Assembly: GCA_018398765.1 (NCBI GenBank)
Contig: JAHBMJ010002602.1
Span: forward strand, 8,151 to 72,150
DNA length: 64,000 nucleotides
DNA from: Chromera velia
Taxonomy: Eukaryota > Sar > Chromeraceae
Reading direction: 5' to 3'
Part shown: positions 44,508 through 57,196 of the stretch, one piece after another
Numbering within the stretch: position 1 is the first letter of the stretch
Layout of the letters: each line of letters opens with the position of its first letter
Position numbers and translations under genes: made by a program
Notes under the pieces: model-generated
Told to the model about the DNA's origin: nothing
Seen by the model: only the letters and a program-made list of their open reading frames with translations
Database searches by the model: none

Positions 44508-45340
44508 AGAGAGAGAGAGATCCACGAGAGATACTCGGGCACAAGACAGAGACAGAAACACAAACTTGGAACACCACATTCACGCACAGGCCTGCGAAGA
44601 CATACAACACAGACAGATCGGCCTAGCGTGCGACTAAGCCTGCAAGTACGCCTGAGACTATGTGTGCAGGACCACAAAGATGCTTCCCTGTAGTGTGGAG
44701 GAAAAGCGACGAGCGCTTGGCCAGCTACCAGAGAGATACACATACACAGAAATTCCACAAACAGAAAGGGGGGAAGAGAGAAAAGACGCAAGACAGACAG
44801 CAGGCCAGAGGTCGTAAGACACAGGCAGGGACAGACACTGTCATATTACATAGATAGGAACACAGCTTTTGCAATGACTCGTTCACAGTCTTATTCAATC
44901 AATCAATGTCGCTTTCGCTCTGCTTTAGTTCCTCAACGATTTCGCTCTCTTCGTCGAGCCGTCTCTGTCTCACCCCTCAATCTCTCTTGATTGATAGATG
45001 CTCGATTCCAAAACATACCACAACGTCGGCACATGAACTTAAAAAGGCAAAAAAAAAACCTTTCATCCTGACGAACGCTGGCGCTCCATCGCCTCCCAAA
45101 ACTGGTGCTTGGAGACTTCTGAACTACCTGCCCCCCCGCCTCTTTAAAAGTGGCAAGTGGACCTCTAAACTAATTGCCAGCAACCTTCCCGCATCTTAAA
45201 AGGGGCGAGTAGGCTGCTGGGCTTTCTACAAAACCGAACGGACGGACTGCCAACTGAGGGAGAAGAGGATGGAGCCGTTGCCCTTCCGTATGCTCCCCCC
45301 CGTCATTCGGTCCATCCATCCGCCCAATCCTCCAGCTCAA
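44265..45340. other. Intergenic with (CA)n microsatellite, no supported gene
   Basis: A pure (AC)n run of about 34 bases at 44471-44504 is followed by GA. A short frame at 44906-45199 lacks any domain. This region is downstream of the LHC gene (which reads leftward). Confidence 0.45.
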
Positions 45341-45368
45341 CCTTCTTCAAAGTGAGTGAGTGAGGCGT

Positions 45369-46004
45369 TTACTTGGAGATGTAGGGGAACTCGGTGGCGC
45401 CTCCGATGTAGTACTGGAAGGCCATAGCGAGGAGGCCAACCATGGCAATGCGGCCGTTGTTGAGCTCCTTGTTGCGGAGGTCAAGGTACTCCTCGGGATC
45501 CTCGGGCTTGCCGTAGGTGATGCCGGGGGCAACCTCATCGGCGTCGGTCTGCTTGTAGAACACCTGGTCCATAAGGGCAACAAAGAGAGCAACCTGAGCC
45601 CAGCCGGCAGCGGGGAGGGCGGGGAAGGCAGCGAAGCCACCGGGGATATCAGAGAAGGCGGGGCCGTCCTGCTTGAAGGGAAGGTCGAAGCCGGCGTTGA
45701 GGTTTCCGGGGAGACGGGCACCGAGCTCGGTGGCAGCAAGGCCGAGGATTCCGAGCATAGCGAGTCTTCCGTTCTTGAGCTCCTTGAGTCTGTACTCCTT
45801 GAACTTCTCGTCCTCAGGAGAGAGGTCAAAGGGGTTGAAGATGGGGAACCCGGGGAGACCGTACTTGCCGGAGCCGGGAGCGTCCTCGAAGGACATCTTC
45901 ATCTCGGACCTGGCGGAACGAGCGACGGGCTTGACACCTCCGAGAGTGAAGGCATCGACAGAGACTGCTGCGAAAGCGCAGACGGTGGCAGCGACGCACT
46001 TCAT
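45369..46004 (-). CDS. Light-harvesting chlorophyll-binding protein (LHC/FCP type), complete, single exon
   Basis: Plastid antenna protein that binds chlorophyll and carotenoid in the thylakoid and passes energy to the photosystems. The 211-residue frame starts at ATG 46004. Residues 1-19 are a hydrophobic signal peptide ending VSVDAFTL, resembling the A-S-A-F-type cleavage motif; the Arg/Ser-rich stretch after it completes a bipartite leader for a complex plastid. Helix 1 carries [20 protein letters not shown] and helix 3 carries [20 protein letters not shown], the two E-x-x-K-N/N-N-G-R-x-A-M generic LHC motifs that pair in the membrane and ligate chlorophyll. A middle helix ([14 protein letters not shown]) lies between. 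Codon use is strongly biased to G/C third positions, unlike the surrounding repeats, as expected for high expression. It is divergent from PIGB with about 716 bases between the starts. Confidence 0.96.
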   Translation of the reverse strand: MKCVAATVCAFAAVSVDAFTLGGVKPVARSARSEMKMSFEDAPGSGKYGLPGFPIFNPFDLSPEDEKFKEYRLKELKNGRLAMLGILGLAATELGARLPGNLNAGFDLPFKQDGPAFSDIPGGFAAFPALPAAGWAQVALFVALMDQVFYKQTDADEVAPGITYGKPEDPEEYLDLRNKELNNGRIAMVGLLAMAFQYYIGGATEFPYISK

Positions 46005-46720
46005 TTTGATTCAAAGTAAAAAAGAGGAGGTGCGACACTGGAAACTCAAAAGGATGTTTAAAAAGACAAACCGTCTGACGTGGGGCTGACTTCGCTAAAG
46101 TCCGAGGGGAAGAGAAGGCTGGCTGGGTTGGCAAAACATCTCCAGTCCAATTCGGGACGATTTTCGTTGAGAAATTTTGAGGAGACGGCAAAAGTGTGGT
46201 TCGCGCGGGGTCGCGCGGTGCAATGATCAAACTGCATGCGAGTCGCCCGGAAAGCGAAAATCCTGCAATGCCTGGATGGACACATTCCGAATTCCCATGA
46301 AGTGCCCCACCAGCAATCCTGTACGGGACCGGGCCGCAGCTAGCCCCGCATAGCCCCGCGGCCCGCGGCGGCCGCCGCGCTGCCCGCGGTGCATGTTGAA
46401 TGCTCGGCGGGCCGCCGCCGCGGGGCAATGGGCATATATACCTATACCAGCTTGAGGTCCAACCCCAAGTTGAGGATGCTTGAGGATCTTGAAGCCTAAT
46501 TTGAAGGCTCGATCTCTGACATTCTCTGACAATTGAGGACTTGAAACATCTTTCAGAGCCAGAATACTGGACCGGATGTCAGTCACTGGCTAGGGGGCGC
46601 AGCCGAAACTGTTGCATTCATTCTCGAAAGACATCCATTTTGATCAGCGGTTGCCTGAGGTCACGAGGACAACAAAGGCGCTCACAGGTGTTGCGGCGGC
46701 GTCACGGAGAACTCTAGAAA
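46005..46720. promoter_or_regulatory. Shared upstream region of the divergent LHC and PIGB genes
   Basis: The only intergenic space between the LHC start (minus) and the PIGB start (plus). It holds a GC-rich block at 46345-46430 (repeated gcggcc/cgccgcg) beside a TATATA at about 46434. Which gene either element serves cannot be told from sequence. Confidence 0.4.
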
Positions 46721-47155
46721 ATGAGGCAAACAAGGTTGGTGGGTTGTTACGTTGTTGACACCCACACAGTTTGACACTCCTGTATTTACTTAAAGATGAA
46801 TTTCATGCCGCTGATCCCCATATGTGTCGCAGGCTGCAGAAGGCGACTGCCTTTGCGCGGTTGATTTATGACAACACTCCTCTCTTTGGCCGCCTCCTCT
46901 GCTTCCGTCTCCTCAATGCATTGGTCGGTCCCCTTCGGCACAAAGGTGTCTCCCGGTGCCGTCTACTTCCCCCCCTTTACCCCCCCTTCAGAGAGAGACT
47001 GCTCTTCTCCCTTCCCTCCCGCTTTTTTGTCGGAGACCTCGCTTGGCCCTCTCATGATCTCACATTCTGACTCACTGATAGTTACACATGCACCCCCACA
47101 GACATGCATGCGTTCTCGGTCGCGTAAATATTCACGCTGAGCGGGGTAAAGGCAT

Positions 47156-47220
<65 letters not shown>

Positions 47221-50200
47221 CGCGCGCGTGGATGTATGTAGCGGCAGGAGGAAGAAGGACGGGCAGGCAGAGGTCTGGTGTTATGACTTCCCGTTCGCTC
47301 GTCTGTCGTGCAGACCATCCGAACTTATTTCAACCCGGACGAACACTGGCAGTCTCTCGAGGTGGCACACAGACTCGTCTTCGGTTAGCTCATCCTCTGT
47401 CTGCCGGCCTGCCGATCTTTCTCTGTGTGTGCGGACAGCTTGATCATTTGAGGTTCTATGCGCAAACGCTTCAGGCCAGCTCTGTGTGTACAGCACGATG
47501 CCACGCTGCCATTCTCTCCGGGGGTCGGCGCACTTTGTTTTTCCATGGTTTCCTTCAGTTTCCTTTGTGTCGTCGTTTCCCTTTTTCTGTTGTAACAGCA
47601 TGACTTTTTGACCTCTTTTTGCATCACGGTGGTGATCTGGTATTTGCAGTTTGCTGGGTGAACTCTGGCAGCGACAGTTGATGGTCTGACTCCTTGACTG
47701 CGCGGCATGCTGAGTGAGAAATACGTTTTGATACAGAGGAATCCTTGTGGGTCAGCTTGCGGGCGTTGGTATGCGGCATATGCACCAACAAGTCGTTTGG
47801 TTCATGCTTCTGTTCTCTCCTGTTCTGCCTTTTTCTGTTTGCAGGTCAAGGTTATCTGACTTGGGAGTGGGAGCCTTGCGTTGCCCTGCGCTCCTTCCTC
47901 CATCCTTTGGTATTTGCTTTTCTCTACTGGCTGCTTTCTTTTGTGGAGACCCTTCTTCGTCCTCTTCCGGGTCAGGGTGATTTTTTTTGTTCAGCATGGT
48001 ACATAGCCTCCTTTCCACTTCTTTCTCTCGTTCTGTTTCAATCCCGCTAGCCTTGTTGCTTCTGGATGAGGTCGGGCGTGTTCGAGTACTCAGCTCAGCT
48101 CTGACAGGGAAGAGCGATCAACCGTCCGCAATGGCACTGTCTATCTGTCTATCTGCCCTTCCGTGAGTGTGTCTGTGTATGATGTGTTCCGAAGTGCTGT
48201 CGATGTGTTGCATGTCGCGTTCCAATCCTGTACCTTTCTATTCTTTCTTCTTGTCTCGTCGGCTTCGCTCCTTAATTGTCTGTCTGTCTCCTTTCTTGCA
48301 GGACTTTTCGGCTGGCTTGTAGCGTACTCTCCCAGGTAGGTGGAGGGGGAGTGAGAGAGAAAGGGGTGTTCATCCGTCGTGGGATTTCTTTCAGTGTCTC
48401 TCGTCATGAGAAAGGCCAAGCGAGAAGGGAACAGAGACTTTCCTTCCTACCGGGTGCTGATTTTGCAGGTTCACATCGAAGGTGTGGTGGACTTTGTTTG
48501 ACAACGACGGGACGGAAAGAACGAAAAATTTCCATCCTGAGGTGTTCATCTCTTTTCCATTCTCTCTTTTTTAAGGAAGCGTTTCAGAAGGCCTCCTCTT
48601 GCAAACTCCCTTTCTTCCATCCTGGCTGTATGCATGCAGACTCCTTCAGGCGTGCTTTGCAGCGGTGACAGATCTCTGCGTGTGAGTATGAAAGGCGAAT
48701 AATATCGTTCTTTTACCAGTCAAAAAAAAAAAAAAAACCATCTGGTCGCTTGTTTCGTTTTGGCAGCGAAGTCGGGCAGGTTGGTGATGCTGATGACGCT
48801 TATGCTTTCCTCTTCTTTCTCTCTTTCCCTTTTGTGGAAATTGGTGAGAAATTCTGTTGTTCAATGGCACTGAGCTCCCTTTTCCTTTCCAAGTATTTCT
48901 GCTTCGGAACAAAACCAATCTTTAAAAAACGATGTTCCCTGCTCTCCCCGGACATGCACCTTCTAGAGCAGGTATGAGACGGCCCTTCTCTGGAGTCCTC
49001 CCGGGCGTGCGAAGAGGACTGCAGAGTGCAGCTTGACGTGCCACCTATGTTCATGGTCGGTCGGATTTTCTTTTCTAGAATGGAGACAGAAATCTGCGAT
49101 GGGAAGAAATGCAAGGAGAGTCTCAAGTCATCCTGCGTGACCGGCAGATTCCGTCTTCCTTGCCCTTCTTCTGTTTTGCAAAACCTTTCGAGGCCCCCTC
49201 GGTTCTGCGATTCTTGTGTGTTCTTTTCTTCCTTTAGACATTTTCTAGCCAGAAGGAAAGACGCTCAAAGGATATCTGTCTCCTCTCCAAGATGCACAAA
49301 CACTGCACACGTGCAGCTGCACAAGCACTGTTTTTGTCCATGTGTCCTCTGCCTTCAAGAGTTCATGAAAAAAGGGCTTCGGAAAGGCGAATATGGGACT
49401 GATTTTGAAGCGCGTCCATGCAACGATCTGTCCGTCCATCTTATTTCCTTATTTCTTTGCTGCCTCCCTGCCGGTATGTCTCCCTCACCAAACATCTCCC
49501 CCTTTCTCCGTGCTTCCATGTCTGCCTCTTCCGATCTGTCTGTACGTCTGTCTCTGTGTTTCAGGTTTTCTTTTTTCGTGCTCTGTCGAACGTACAGCAA
49601 CTCTCTAGAGACTGCATTCTCGACCTCTGCTCTTTGTCTATGGACCCGCGCACTCGTCGTGGAGGGGGGCTGTGTCTTTGAGAGAGGAGCAAGGGAAAAG
49701 GTGGGCGGCATGTGCAGTGCAACGGGTAACAGCCCGAGATGACAATTTGTCACGAGCCTCTCTTGTACCTTCTCTGCTTTCCCACTTGATTTACGCGAAT
49801 CGCGCTATCCTTGACGCAAGCTCCCCTCTCGTGCAGTCGGCATCATTTGCAGCGGCTGCATCAGTGTGTGCGCGCTCTCTGCTTTTGGAATTCCTCACAG
49901 TGATTCCGCCTTTTGTCATGCCTCAATTTCTTGCAGAAGCTGGATGCGAGGGGGAAGGCGGGAACTCGTCCCGGAAGAAGAGGGAAAGAGAGTCGGGAGA
50001 AGTGGGAAGGAAACGCTTTGCTCTTGTTTGGTGCTCTTTCTCTGGCTGCTCTGGCGGTACTTCTCCGGCCAACTGCAGCGATCTTCTGGGCCGTCATTTG
50101 CGGTCAGTTTGTCCATAATTGCATGGACATTGGTGTAATCTTGGAAGATTTCTCATGCAGGGCTGGTACCGGCCTGCCTCCCTTGAAGGAAATTCTCAGA

Positions 50201-53200
50201 AGATGCTGTTTGTTTCGTTTGCGTATGTGACTGTCTACTGCAGGAAGTCACCTGTTGGGTCTCTGCGTCCGTGTGTGGAAACATCGGGCTGTGGGGGAGC
50301 TGGTGGGATTTGTTGGAATTTGTGGTGTCGTCGGTGAGTGCGCTTTGTTCTCTTTTTTGTCTGCCCTTTTGTGGTGGTTGGGTTGGTCTGGTTACCTGGT
50401 GTTGCGCTGAGACAGAGGAAGAAGGCTTTTCAACGCTTTGCGTTATTTCAGAACATCAAAAGGAAGAATTTCGTTTATGAGCACTACAGCAATCTCTCCT
50501 TTTTCGAAAACTGCCTCTTTGGGCTCTTCGAACTGTATTTTGGGGAAAGCAGGATCTTTATGCAAGAGCTCATCCCCCCGTGAGCCTGTGAGAAGGGGGA
50601 TTCCCCTTTTCTTTCGAGGACGATGGCGTGCGTGCTCTTCCTTTTTTTCTTTTTTCATAAATCGTCGAGGGTGAATGTTGCCCTCGCCATCCTTCCTTCC
50701 TTGCTTGCTTCCTTCCCCACTTGCTCAACTGCTTGCCCTGTGATGGCGCATGCAGGTGTTTCTGCGTTGTCTTTGAATTTTACGATTGACTACTTCGTGT
50801 ACCGCTCTGTCTGGGGGGAGCAACTTGAGAAGGCCCCCTTCCCCCTGTGGAATTTTCTGAAATTCAACGCACTCTTTGACGGAGGGAAGTTTTACGGGAC
50901 ACACCCGGGATACTGGTCGGTCTGGCGACTCAATGGTGTTGCCGATTGCAGGGCATGATGAGCGGTGGTGGTCTCGGCCGTCCATGCGACGTTCATTTGC
51001 TGGTATGGTTTTTTTTTTTCTCATTCTCCTCCGGCCTTTGTCCCTTCCTTCTCTATCAACCTCGGTGAAGAAAAGAATGATCGATGATCTCTGCCACCTG
51101 TGTGCTTCTTCAAGTTCGGTCGGGGAACGGCATCTCTCTATCATCTTGTGAGCACCCTAAATGGACCTTCCTTGCTCCTGGAGTCTCTTCGGTTCTGTAA
51201 GGTCGTCCCCGTCGTATCCTTGGATAATCCCGGTCCACGCGGCGACCATTTGCCTCTCTTCTTTTCTCTTCTCATATGCTGTCCAGGTATCTGACAGAGG
51301 GACTCGGTCTGGTCTATCTGTCCTTCTATCCCCTGCTGGCCATCGGCGTGTTTTCCTTTCTTCGCGGGTATCAAGCGACCACTGAGACCAGTTCCACCGA
51401 TACAACCTCTCCAGCCCCACACTCAACGATCTCTTCTTCTTTCCCTTCTGGTTCTTCGGGCACCTCGTTGGAAGACAGGAATCGAAGGGGAGTGGTGAGT
51501 CGCCTGTATCTGTATATCTCTCGGTCTCTTTTTGTTTTTCTTTTGTCGCTGTTCGTGCATCCTCGGTCTGGTTGGATCTGCGTCTTTCTTTCCACTTGTT
51601 CGGAAAGCTGATGAACGACAAACGTAGAGGAGATTGGGTGTTTCTCTCGGCCTCTGTGCATTTCTCTCGTGTTCAAATATTCTTAAAAATCCAGAAATGA
51701 GAGAAAGAGAGCAGCCTTGCAATGCACTTCCATATTCGCCCTCTTCTCTGTCAACGCCGGCCGCTTAATTCTCTTTACTGTCGATTTTTCGTGTCCCTCA
51801 TCTTTCACAGACGGATCGAGAGTTTGAGAGTTCTCTCGAGAGTTCACCCTTGATTTATTGAAGGCAGAAAGCCTCCCTGAATCTTCTACGTGGTTTACAC
51901 GACAGTTCTGCGTTCTGTCACATCGCCAGTCCTCATTTCTTGATAGGCAAACTGTTTCATCTATCCCTCCGCATCCTCATCTCTCTATCCTTATGCCTGC
52001 ACATCTCTCTGGTGTACGAATGCAGCCGTTCTCCTTCCTTTTGGGCGCCGGGGTCTCGGTGTTCTTTCTGTCACTCGCCTCTCACAAGGAATTCCGGTTT
52101 CTCCTGCCCTTTCTGCCGCTTTCCATGTCAGTCACCACCTTTTTTCGCTCATCTTGCTGCTCGGGACGATGCGCTGGTGTACGCATTTCCGTTTGGAGTC
52201 CCTTTGCTACTTTCCTACAACTCCCCTCTCTCGCTCCTCTTTTTTGTCCTTCAGCTTGCTTGTCTTTCAATCCTTTCACCAAGTACAAAGGTGCCTTGGT
52301 TGCTAATTACCGTCTTCTGCATAAATTGTGAACAGAAATTTGACTTCTTGTGTTGTCCGTATTTCAGCCTTTTGATCGTCTTCTTTCTATGTTGAGTGAA
52401 TCGGGTGAGAAGCCTCCCTTGGTCCTTCTCTCTGTTCTCTGTTCTCCTCCCCTGTGTCCGTCCGTCCAGGTTTTTTGTTGCTGAAGCTCTGATGCTCCTC
52501 GGGTTCCCTCCTTACGATTCTACCGGGTCGACCCCTGCCAGCTCTACGTGTCCCTCTGCGCCTCTGTCAGGAAAAGAGCGTCACGAGGAGGTTATCCATT
52601 ATCCCTCAGGTTCCCCTTCGTCTTCCTCGTCCTCTTCTTCAGCCGGTGTTCGGACTCGAGCGATGCTCCTCCGGGAAGAGAGGGAAAGCGAGAAGCAGAG
52701 GGAGGGAAGTCAGGAGGAAATCGGAGCAGAAAGGAAAGAAGCAAACTTGTCCTGTCCTCACCGCTTCTTTCGGAAAAGGAGAAGAGTAAGTAGAGCGCTA
52801 GGAAAACAAACGTTTTTTTTTCTTGGGACAGAGACAGCGAGGGAGTCATCATGCGTCTTTCCTATGATCTGTCGGGTAAGTCAGAACAGAAGGGTGTGTG
52901 CGTTGCTTCCCTCTTCAAGAAAAGAAGAGCAGCGAGCAGAGAGGACAGAAGAGAGGAAGAGGGTGAAGCAACAGGTTCAAACTCCTTCTTTCGCCGTCTG
53001 CGTCATTCAGAAGATGGGACGAAATTGCTTCAATCTCTCCGCCTGTCTGTGCGTGAACTTATGCAGGCTGTCTGGGTGACTGTCGTTTTCATCCAGGCGC
53101 TGGCTGCTTTCTTTTTCGCTCTGGTCCACCAAAAGGTCTGTGGGTGTGTGTGCTTTCCAGAAGGGGGTACATAGGAGGGGGGTTCAAGTGTGAGAGGGAG

Positions 53201-55916
53201 GACGCATGACTGGATGAGTGGGAGAGGGGACGTACGCAGAGGGGGCGAGATAGTACAGGAATAGGAAGGAGAGTGAGGTGAGTGATCTCTTTTTCCGGGT
53301 ATGAGCTATTTCCATTGCATAGAACATGAACATGTACATGCACACATACAACAAGTATTGCGGCAGTGGACGTTATTAGAATGCTGTTGCGGTCGAATGC
53401 AGACCAACATTGTGGCTCAACAGAATCCTCTCTCGCGCCTTCATGTGTTGGTTCTTGCAGGGTCCTGAGCAGGTTTTGGCTTTTTTACGCGGGCACATCG
53501 CCTCCAAGTGAGTGAGTCGTGTATGTCCCTTTTCCTGCCTCCATTTTATGTCGATATTGGAAGTGCAAGCCTGTTACCTCACCAACGAAGAGTACCAGAA
53601 TGGAATGCAAAGTAGTGAGCCCTGCAGGAAGGAAGAGGATCATTTTTCAACACTTCTTTTGTACACTTAGCACTTTTCCTCTGAGGAAAGGGAGGGCATG
53701 GCTGAATGAATGATCATAATATCCCTCCCGTTCATTCATTCAGGCCTTCTTGATTTTTCCACAATGCGTCTCCTTCTCTTCTTTTTCCTCCCATGCATGA
53801 GTGCAGGGTTCTCACTGCAGGTGTGCGCAGAGACTCCGCGCGTTTGTCGGAAACTCACGAAGAGGGACTCAACTCTTTTGTCTCCGTGTTCTTCCTGACT
53901 CCTTGCCATGCCACGCCCTTCCACTCGCATCTGCACATTGCTACAGGTGAATCAGACGTTGCCCGGCTCCTTTTTTTGTTGTGTTGCAACAATATCTGTG
54001 TGTACTCTTCCATTCAGAACACAGCCTTTCTTTCTTTTCTGACAAAGAATTTTCCTGCTTGAAGTTCATTCAACGCAAGAACGATCAAGATGGATTTTCT
54101 TTGAAGTTGAATCGGTTGCGTGATGACAATGTGTCGATGTGTTAACATTCTCATGGAAGCAGCGCCAGAGCTGCCTCTTGGGAGGTGTTGCTTCTTTTTC
54201 TTTCTCTGTCGCGGTTCCTGTTGTCTCCAGCACTTTGTCTTTTTCTCTTATAACGAGTTTCTCCGCATGGCTTAGGACCTGTCCGTCTGGATGTTCTCAT
54301 GATTTGCAAAGCTCTAAGGTGTTTTCATAGATATCCTTTTCTTCTTGATTGTCTTCTTTGGTGTCTTTCTGCAGGAGACGTGACCATCTCATTGGGTCTC
54401 CTTGACTGTTCCCCCCACATCATTGACTCTTCTTTTGAAGGTGGGGGGGGCGACTGGGGGTAGAGAAGGCATCAGGAGCGTTCTCCCAAATGAGCTCATT
54501 TTTGCTTTTGTTTCGATGGACACGTGGAGTGTATTCTCCAGGATTCGCTTTGTGAATCTGTCCTGTGTCGATAATCTTTCTCATTCGCTCCCGGTGATTC
54601 TTTTCCTGTTCTCTCTGGTTCCTTTTTTCTCTCTTTCTCTTCCCTCTCGCTCCTCTTCCCTCCTCACTTACTTTCTGTCAGACAGACCCTCAGGTGCGTT
54701 GTCCTTTTGGCTTTGTGCGCTGCGTTTTTTCACTTTTCCATGTTCTTGATTCGGCCCACCTTGTTCCTGCTTCAATTCGCACATTTCTCTTTTGTCTGTG
54801 ATATATCAAGTCTCTCCACCTACTTCGTCTGTGAGTACGCTGGGTGGCTAGAGAGATCCTTTCCTTTTCTTCTGCTCCCCGCAGTCAACTGGAGAGACCG
54901 TATCATTCCCGCGCTCCCCTCTTCACTCGACATGCTTTTCCCTCCAGAGGTGGAGGAGAGCAAACAGGTCATCAGTGCATGCGAGTTCTGCATGGGAGAG
55001 GGGGGGGAGGGGGGGACGAATGCAACAAAAAGGGATGAGGAATTGTTTTTTGGGGCAAGCTTAGGAACTTTCTCGCCTGCCTGTCAAAAATGGTTCCCTC
55101 AACTTTTCCTTCACGCTGATTCTCTGTGCAGCACAAATTCTGAAGGTGCATGTGTACTCTGCTTTTCTGTTCTCATGGAGTAATGCAGCCATCCATGCTC
55201 TGTCGATCTTCGGACGCTCTTCTGCGATGTCTACACCATGAAACAATCATTCATGCTTGTGCTCTCTCCTGTTGCTGATTCTTCCAGATGGGCGCTCGGG
55301 TCACAGAATTTTCTTCAAACAGAGCAGAGGAGCGACTGAGCACAAGAGAGCGCACCGTGGAAGATGCAAAGGGGCAAGGAGAAAAGAGTCCGTTTGAATG
55401 TCTGCGACAAAGATTTCAGACCCCCCCATGGCCCCCATGGCCGGGCACTGTGTCCTCTTTGGACGCATTACCCTCTCCCGCCGGTCTGCCCTCCTTGTTG
55501 GTCACATGGGCATCCCTGGACCCCTTGATCGCCTCCTGGTTGGACACAAGAGGGTACATGAAGGTCAGTCAGCCAGTCAGCTGCATTCTTTAGGGACCTG
55601 TTTTCTCTGTCTGGGTGTACTCACGCTGGTGCTCTTCTACTTTTGGTGCTACACTACTTTTGAGAAAGCTGCATTGAGATGAAGCACGTAAACGCCCTCT
55701 GGTCTGAAGTTCGTGGATACGAAATCTGGATGATTCTTTTGCATTTTCTGTGTCAGTCGTTGTCCGTCCTGCATGTTTCAGATCTGGTGTAAACGTTTCT
55801 TGTTTATGCAGATTCACTCTGTTCTAGACGGCATCTGGAATGAGGGTCCTTTCGGGGAAGTGGAGTTGTTTCCGCGCTTCTCTGTATGGGAGAGAACTAG
55901 AGCAGAACAAGCATGA
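46721..55916 (+). CDS. PIGB: GPI mannosyltransferase 3 (about 21 exons)
   Basis: PIGB/GPI10 adds the third mannose to the GPI-anchor precursor in the ER membrane, using dolichol-phosphate mannose. Exons by family match and phase: 46721-46734, 46770-46923, 47314-47383, 47845-47976, 48302-48335, 48640-48681, 48780-48833 (weak), 49565-49700, 49937-50102, 50244-50333, 50756-50915, 51287-51494, 52026-52126, 52470-52785, ~53067-53135, 53461-53507, 53807-53946, 54375-54440, 54885-~54970, 55288-55563, 55812-55916. Key blocks: RTYFNPDEHWQSLEVAHRLV and GYLTWEWEP (catalytic luminal loop of GT22 enzymes), SPRLLQACFAAVTDL, RTYSNSLET, LLRPTAAIFWA, NFLKFNALFDGGKFYGTHPG, LASHKEFRFLLPFLPLSM, FFLTPCHATPFHSHLH. 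A Ser/Arg/Glu-rich insert of ~90 residues in exon 14 is unlike animal PIGB. Exons 7, 15 and 19 need transcript proof; another exon may lie at 52840-53066. Confidence 0.93.
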
Positions 55917-57196
55917 CTTATAGAAGAAATCAAAAGGATCTTTGTATGAACATGCAAGTACTCAATCATGCAAAGTGTATCTATAACCACAGTTTTGCTG
56001 TTTTAAGGCTAAATTATTTGTATATATTTGTTGTCATCATCATGATCATACGCTATCGCCATCGGCCTATAAATCTAGCTATAAATAGGCGTCTAGCGTT
56101 CGGCAGCAACGCACGAGGTGATGAGGCAGTTCGGTTCTTTATAAGTTACCATAGCAATTTAAGTTCACTTTAATTTATGTTCAAACATTTTTATATATTT
56201 ATATTATATAATAAAGAGTTTTACTAGTAGAATAACTCATTTCAAACTTTGAAGTCGTACAGAAAGTCTTAACTTGAAGTGCCACACTGTATTAAGCACT
56301 GTAAATAGACATTCAAAAGTTTGAGTATCTAACTTTAAAAAAAAGTCGGGATCGTTTTTTTTTTTTTAATTTTGATTTTTCAATACATCTGGATACTAAA
56401 CTGTTGTTCAAGCTATAGTGTTTAAGCGTTGTTATGATATTGTTTAATAATGTTATGATACTATAGTGTTATATGCCAGTGTTGTAAAGAGCACTGGTGT
56501 CAAAAAGTGTTGCATGGTGTTATATAACAAAAAACACTCGCCAGGGTTGGATATACTAGCTAGCATTTAGCTGACAGCTGCAAATTTGAATTTTAAAAAA
56601 TAATTTAAACTTAGTAGAGTTAAGTAACTAACTAACTAACTAACTAACTTTACTTTAGATTTAATTTAGTAGCTTTGCTAGTAACTGTGAGTAGAGCTAG
56701 GAGTAGAGCTTTGAAAATCTTATTTTAAAAATTTATAAAAAGCCTGGAGACATTTCACTAAGGGTGACTAAGCACTAGAAACCGCATTACCGAGCTTATT
56801 ACCTATATGTTTGCGCAAATCATTGATTTGAATACGATCGCTGACTCGTCGCTGAGAAACAGCTAAGCAGCTATGCTGACTCACACATTGCTCAGACGTC
56901 AAACATAATCGTCATAAATAGACACGTACAGTAGGGGGAAATCTGTAATGATTGTGAGTAAACCAGAAAGGCATTGAAAGAAGAAGAAATCGAGAAGAAA
57001 ACAGAAAGACGTGGGAGTGCATGAAGGAAAAAAATGTGAAGCCAACGACGATTCCATTGAAGTGTGCTCTTTGCAACGCTCTGCATCATGATACGCACGC
57101 TATCAAGCGGACGCAGCCATCGAGTACGACGATACAAGATCACTGCCAGTGAGACGCTGCTCTGAAATACGATGAAGAGTCAAGTCACACACAAGT
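55917..57196. other. AT-rich intergenic DNA, no supported gene
   Basis: Contains (AACT)n at 56621-56650 and words near 56455-56550 (ccagtgttgtaaagagcactgg, ccagggttgg) that could be a worn hAT-type end. Between the PIGB stop and the minus-strand gene at 57197 I find no coding evidence. Confidence 0.4.

Noticed and set aside
45360-46019. 219-codon plus-strand frame over the LHC gene
   Set aside because: It is a shadow of the GC-biased codons of the LHC gene on the other strand, which has clear LHC motifs.
56540-56565. Third copy of the hAT-like end CAGGGTTGG beside ATACTAGC
   Set aside because: Orientation and spacing differ from the 31362/44014 pair and no partner end or duplication was found, so the shared octamer is probably chance.
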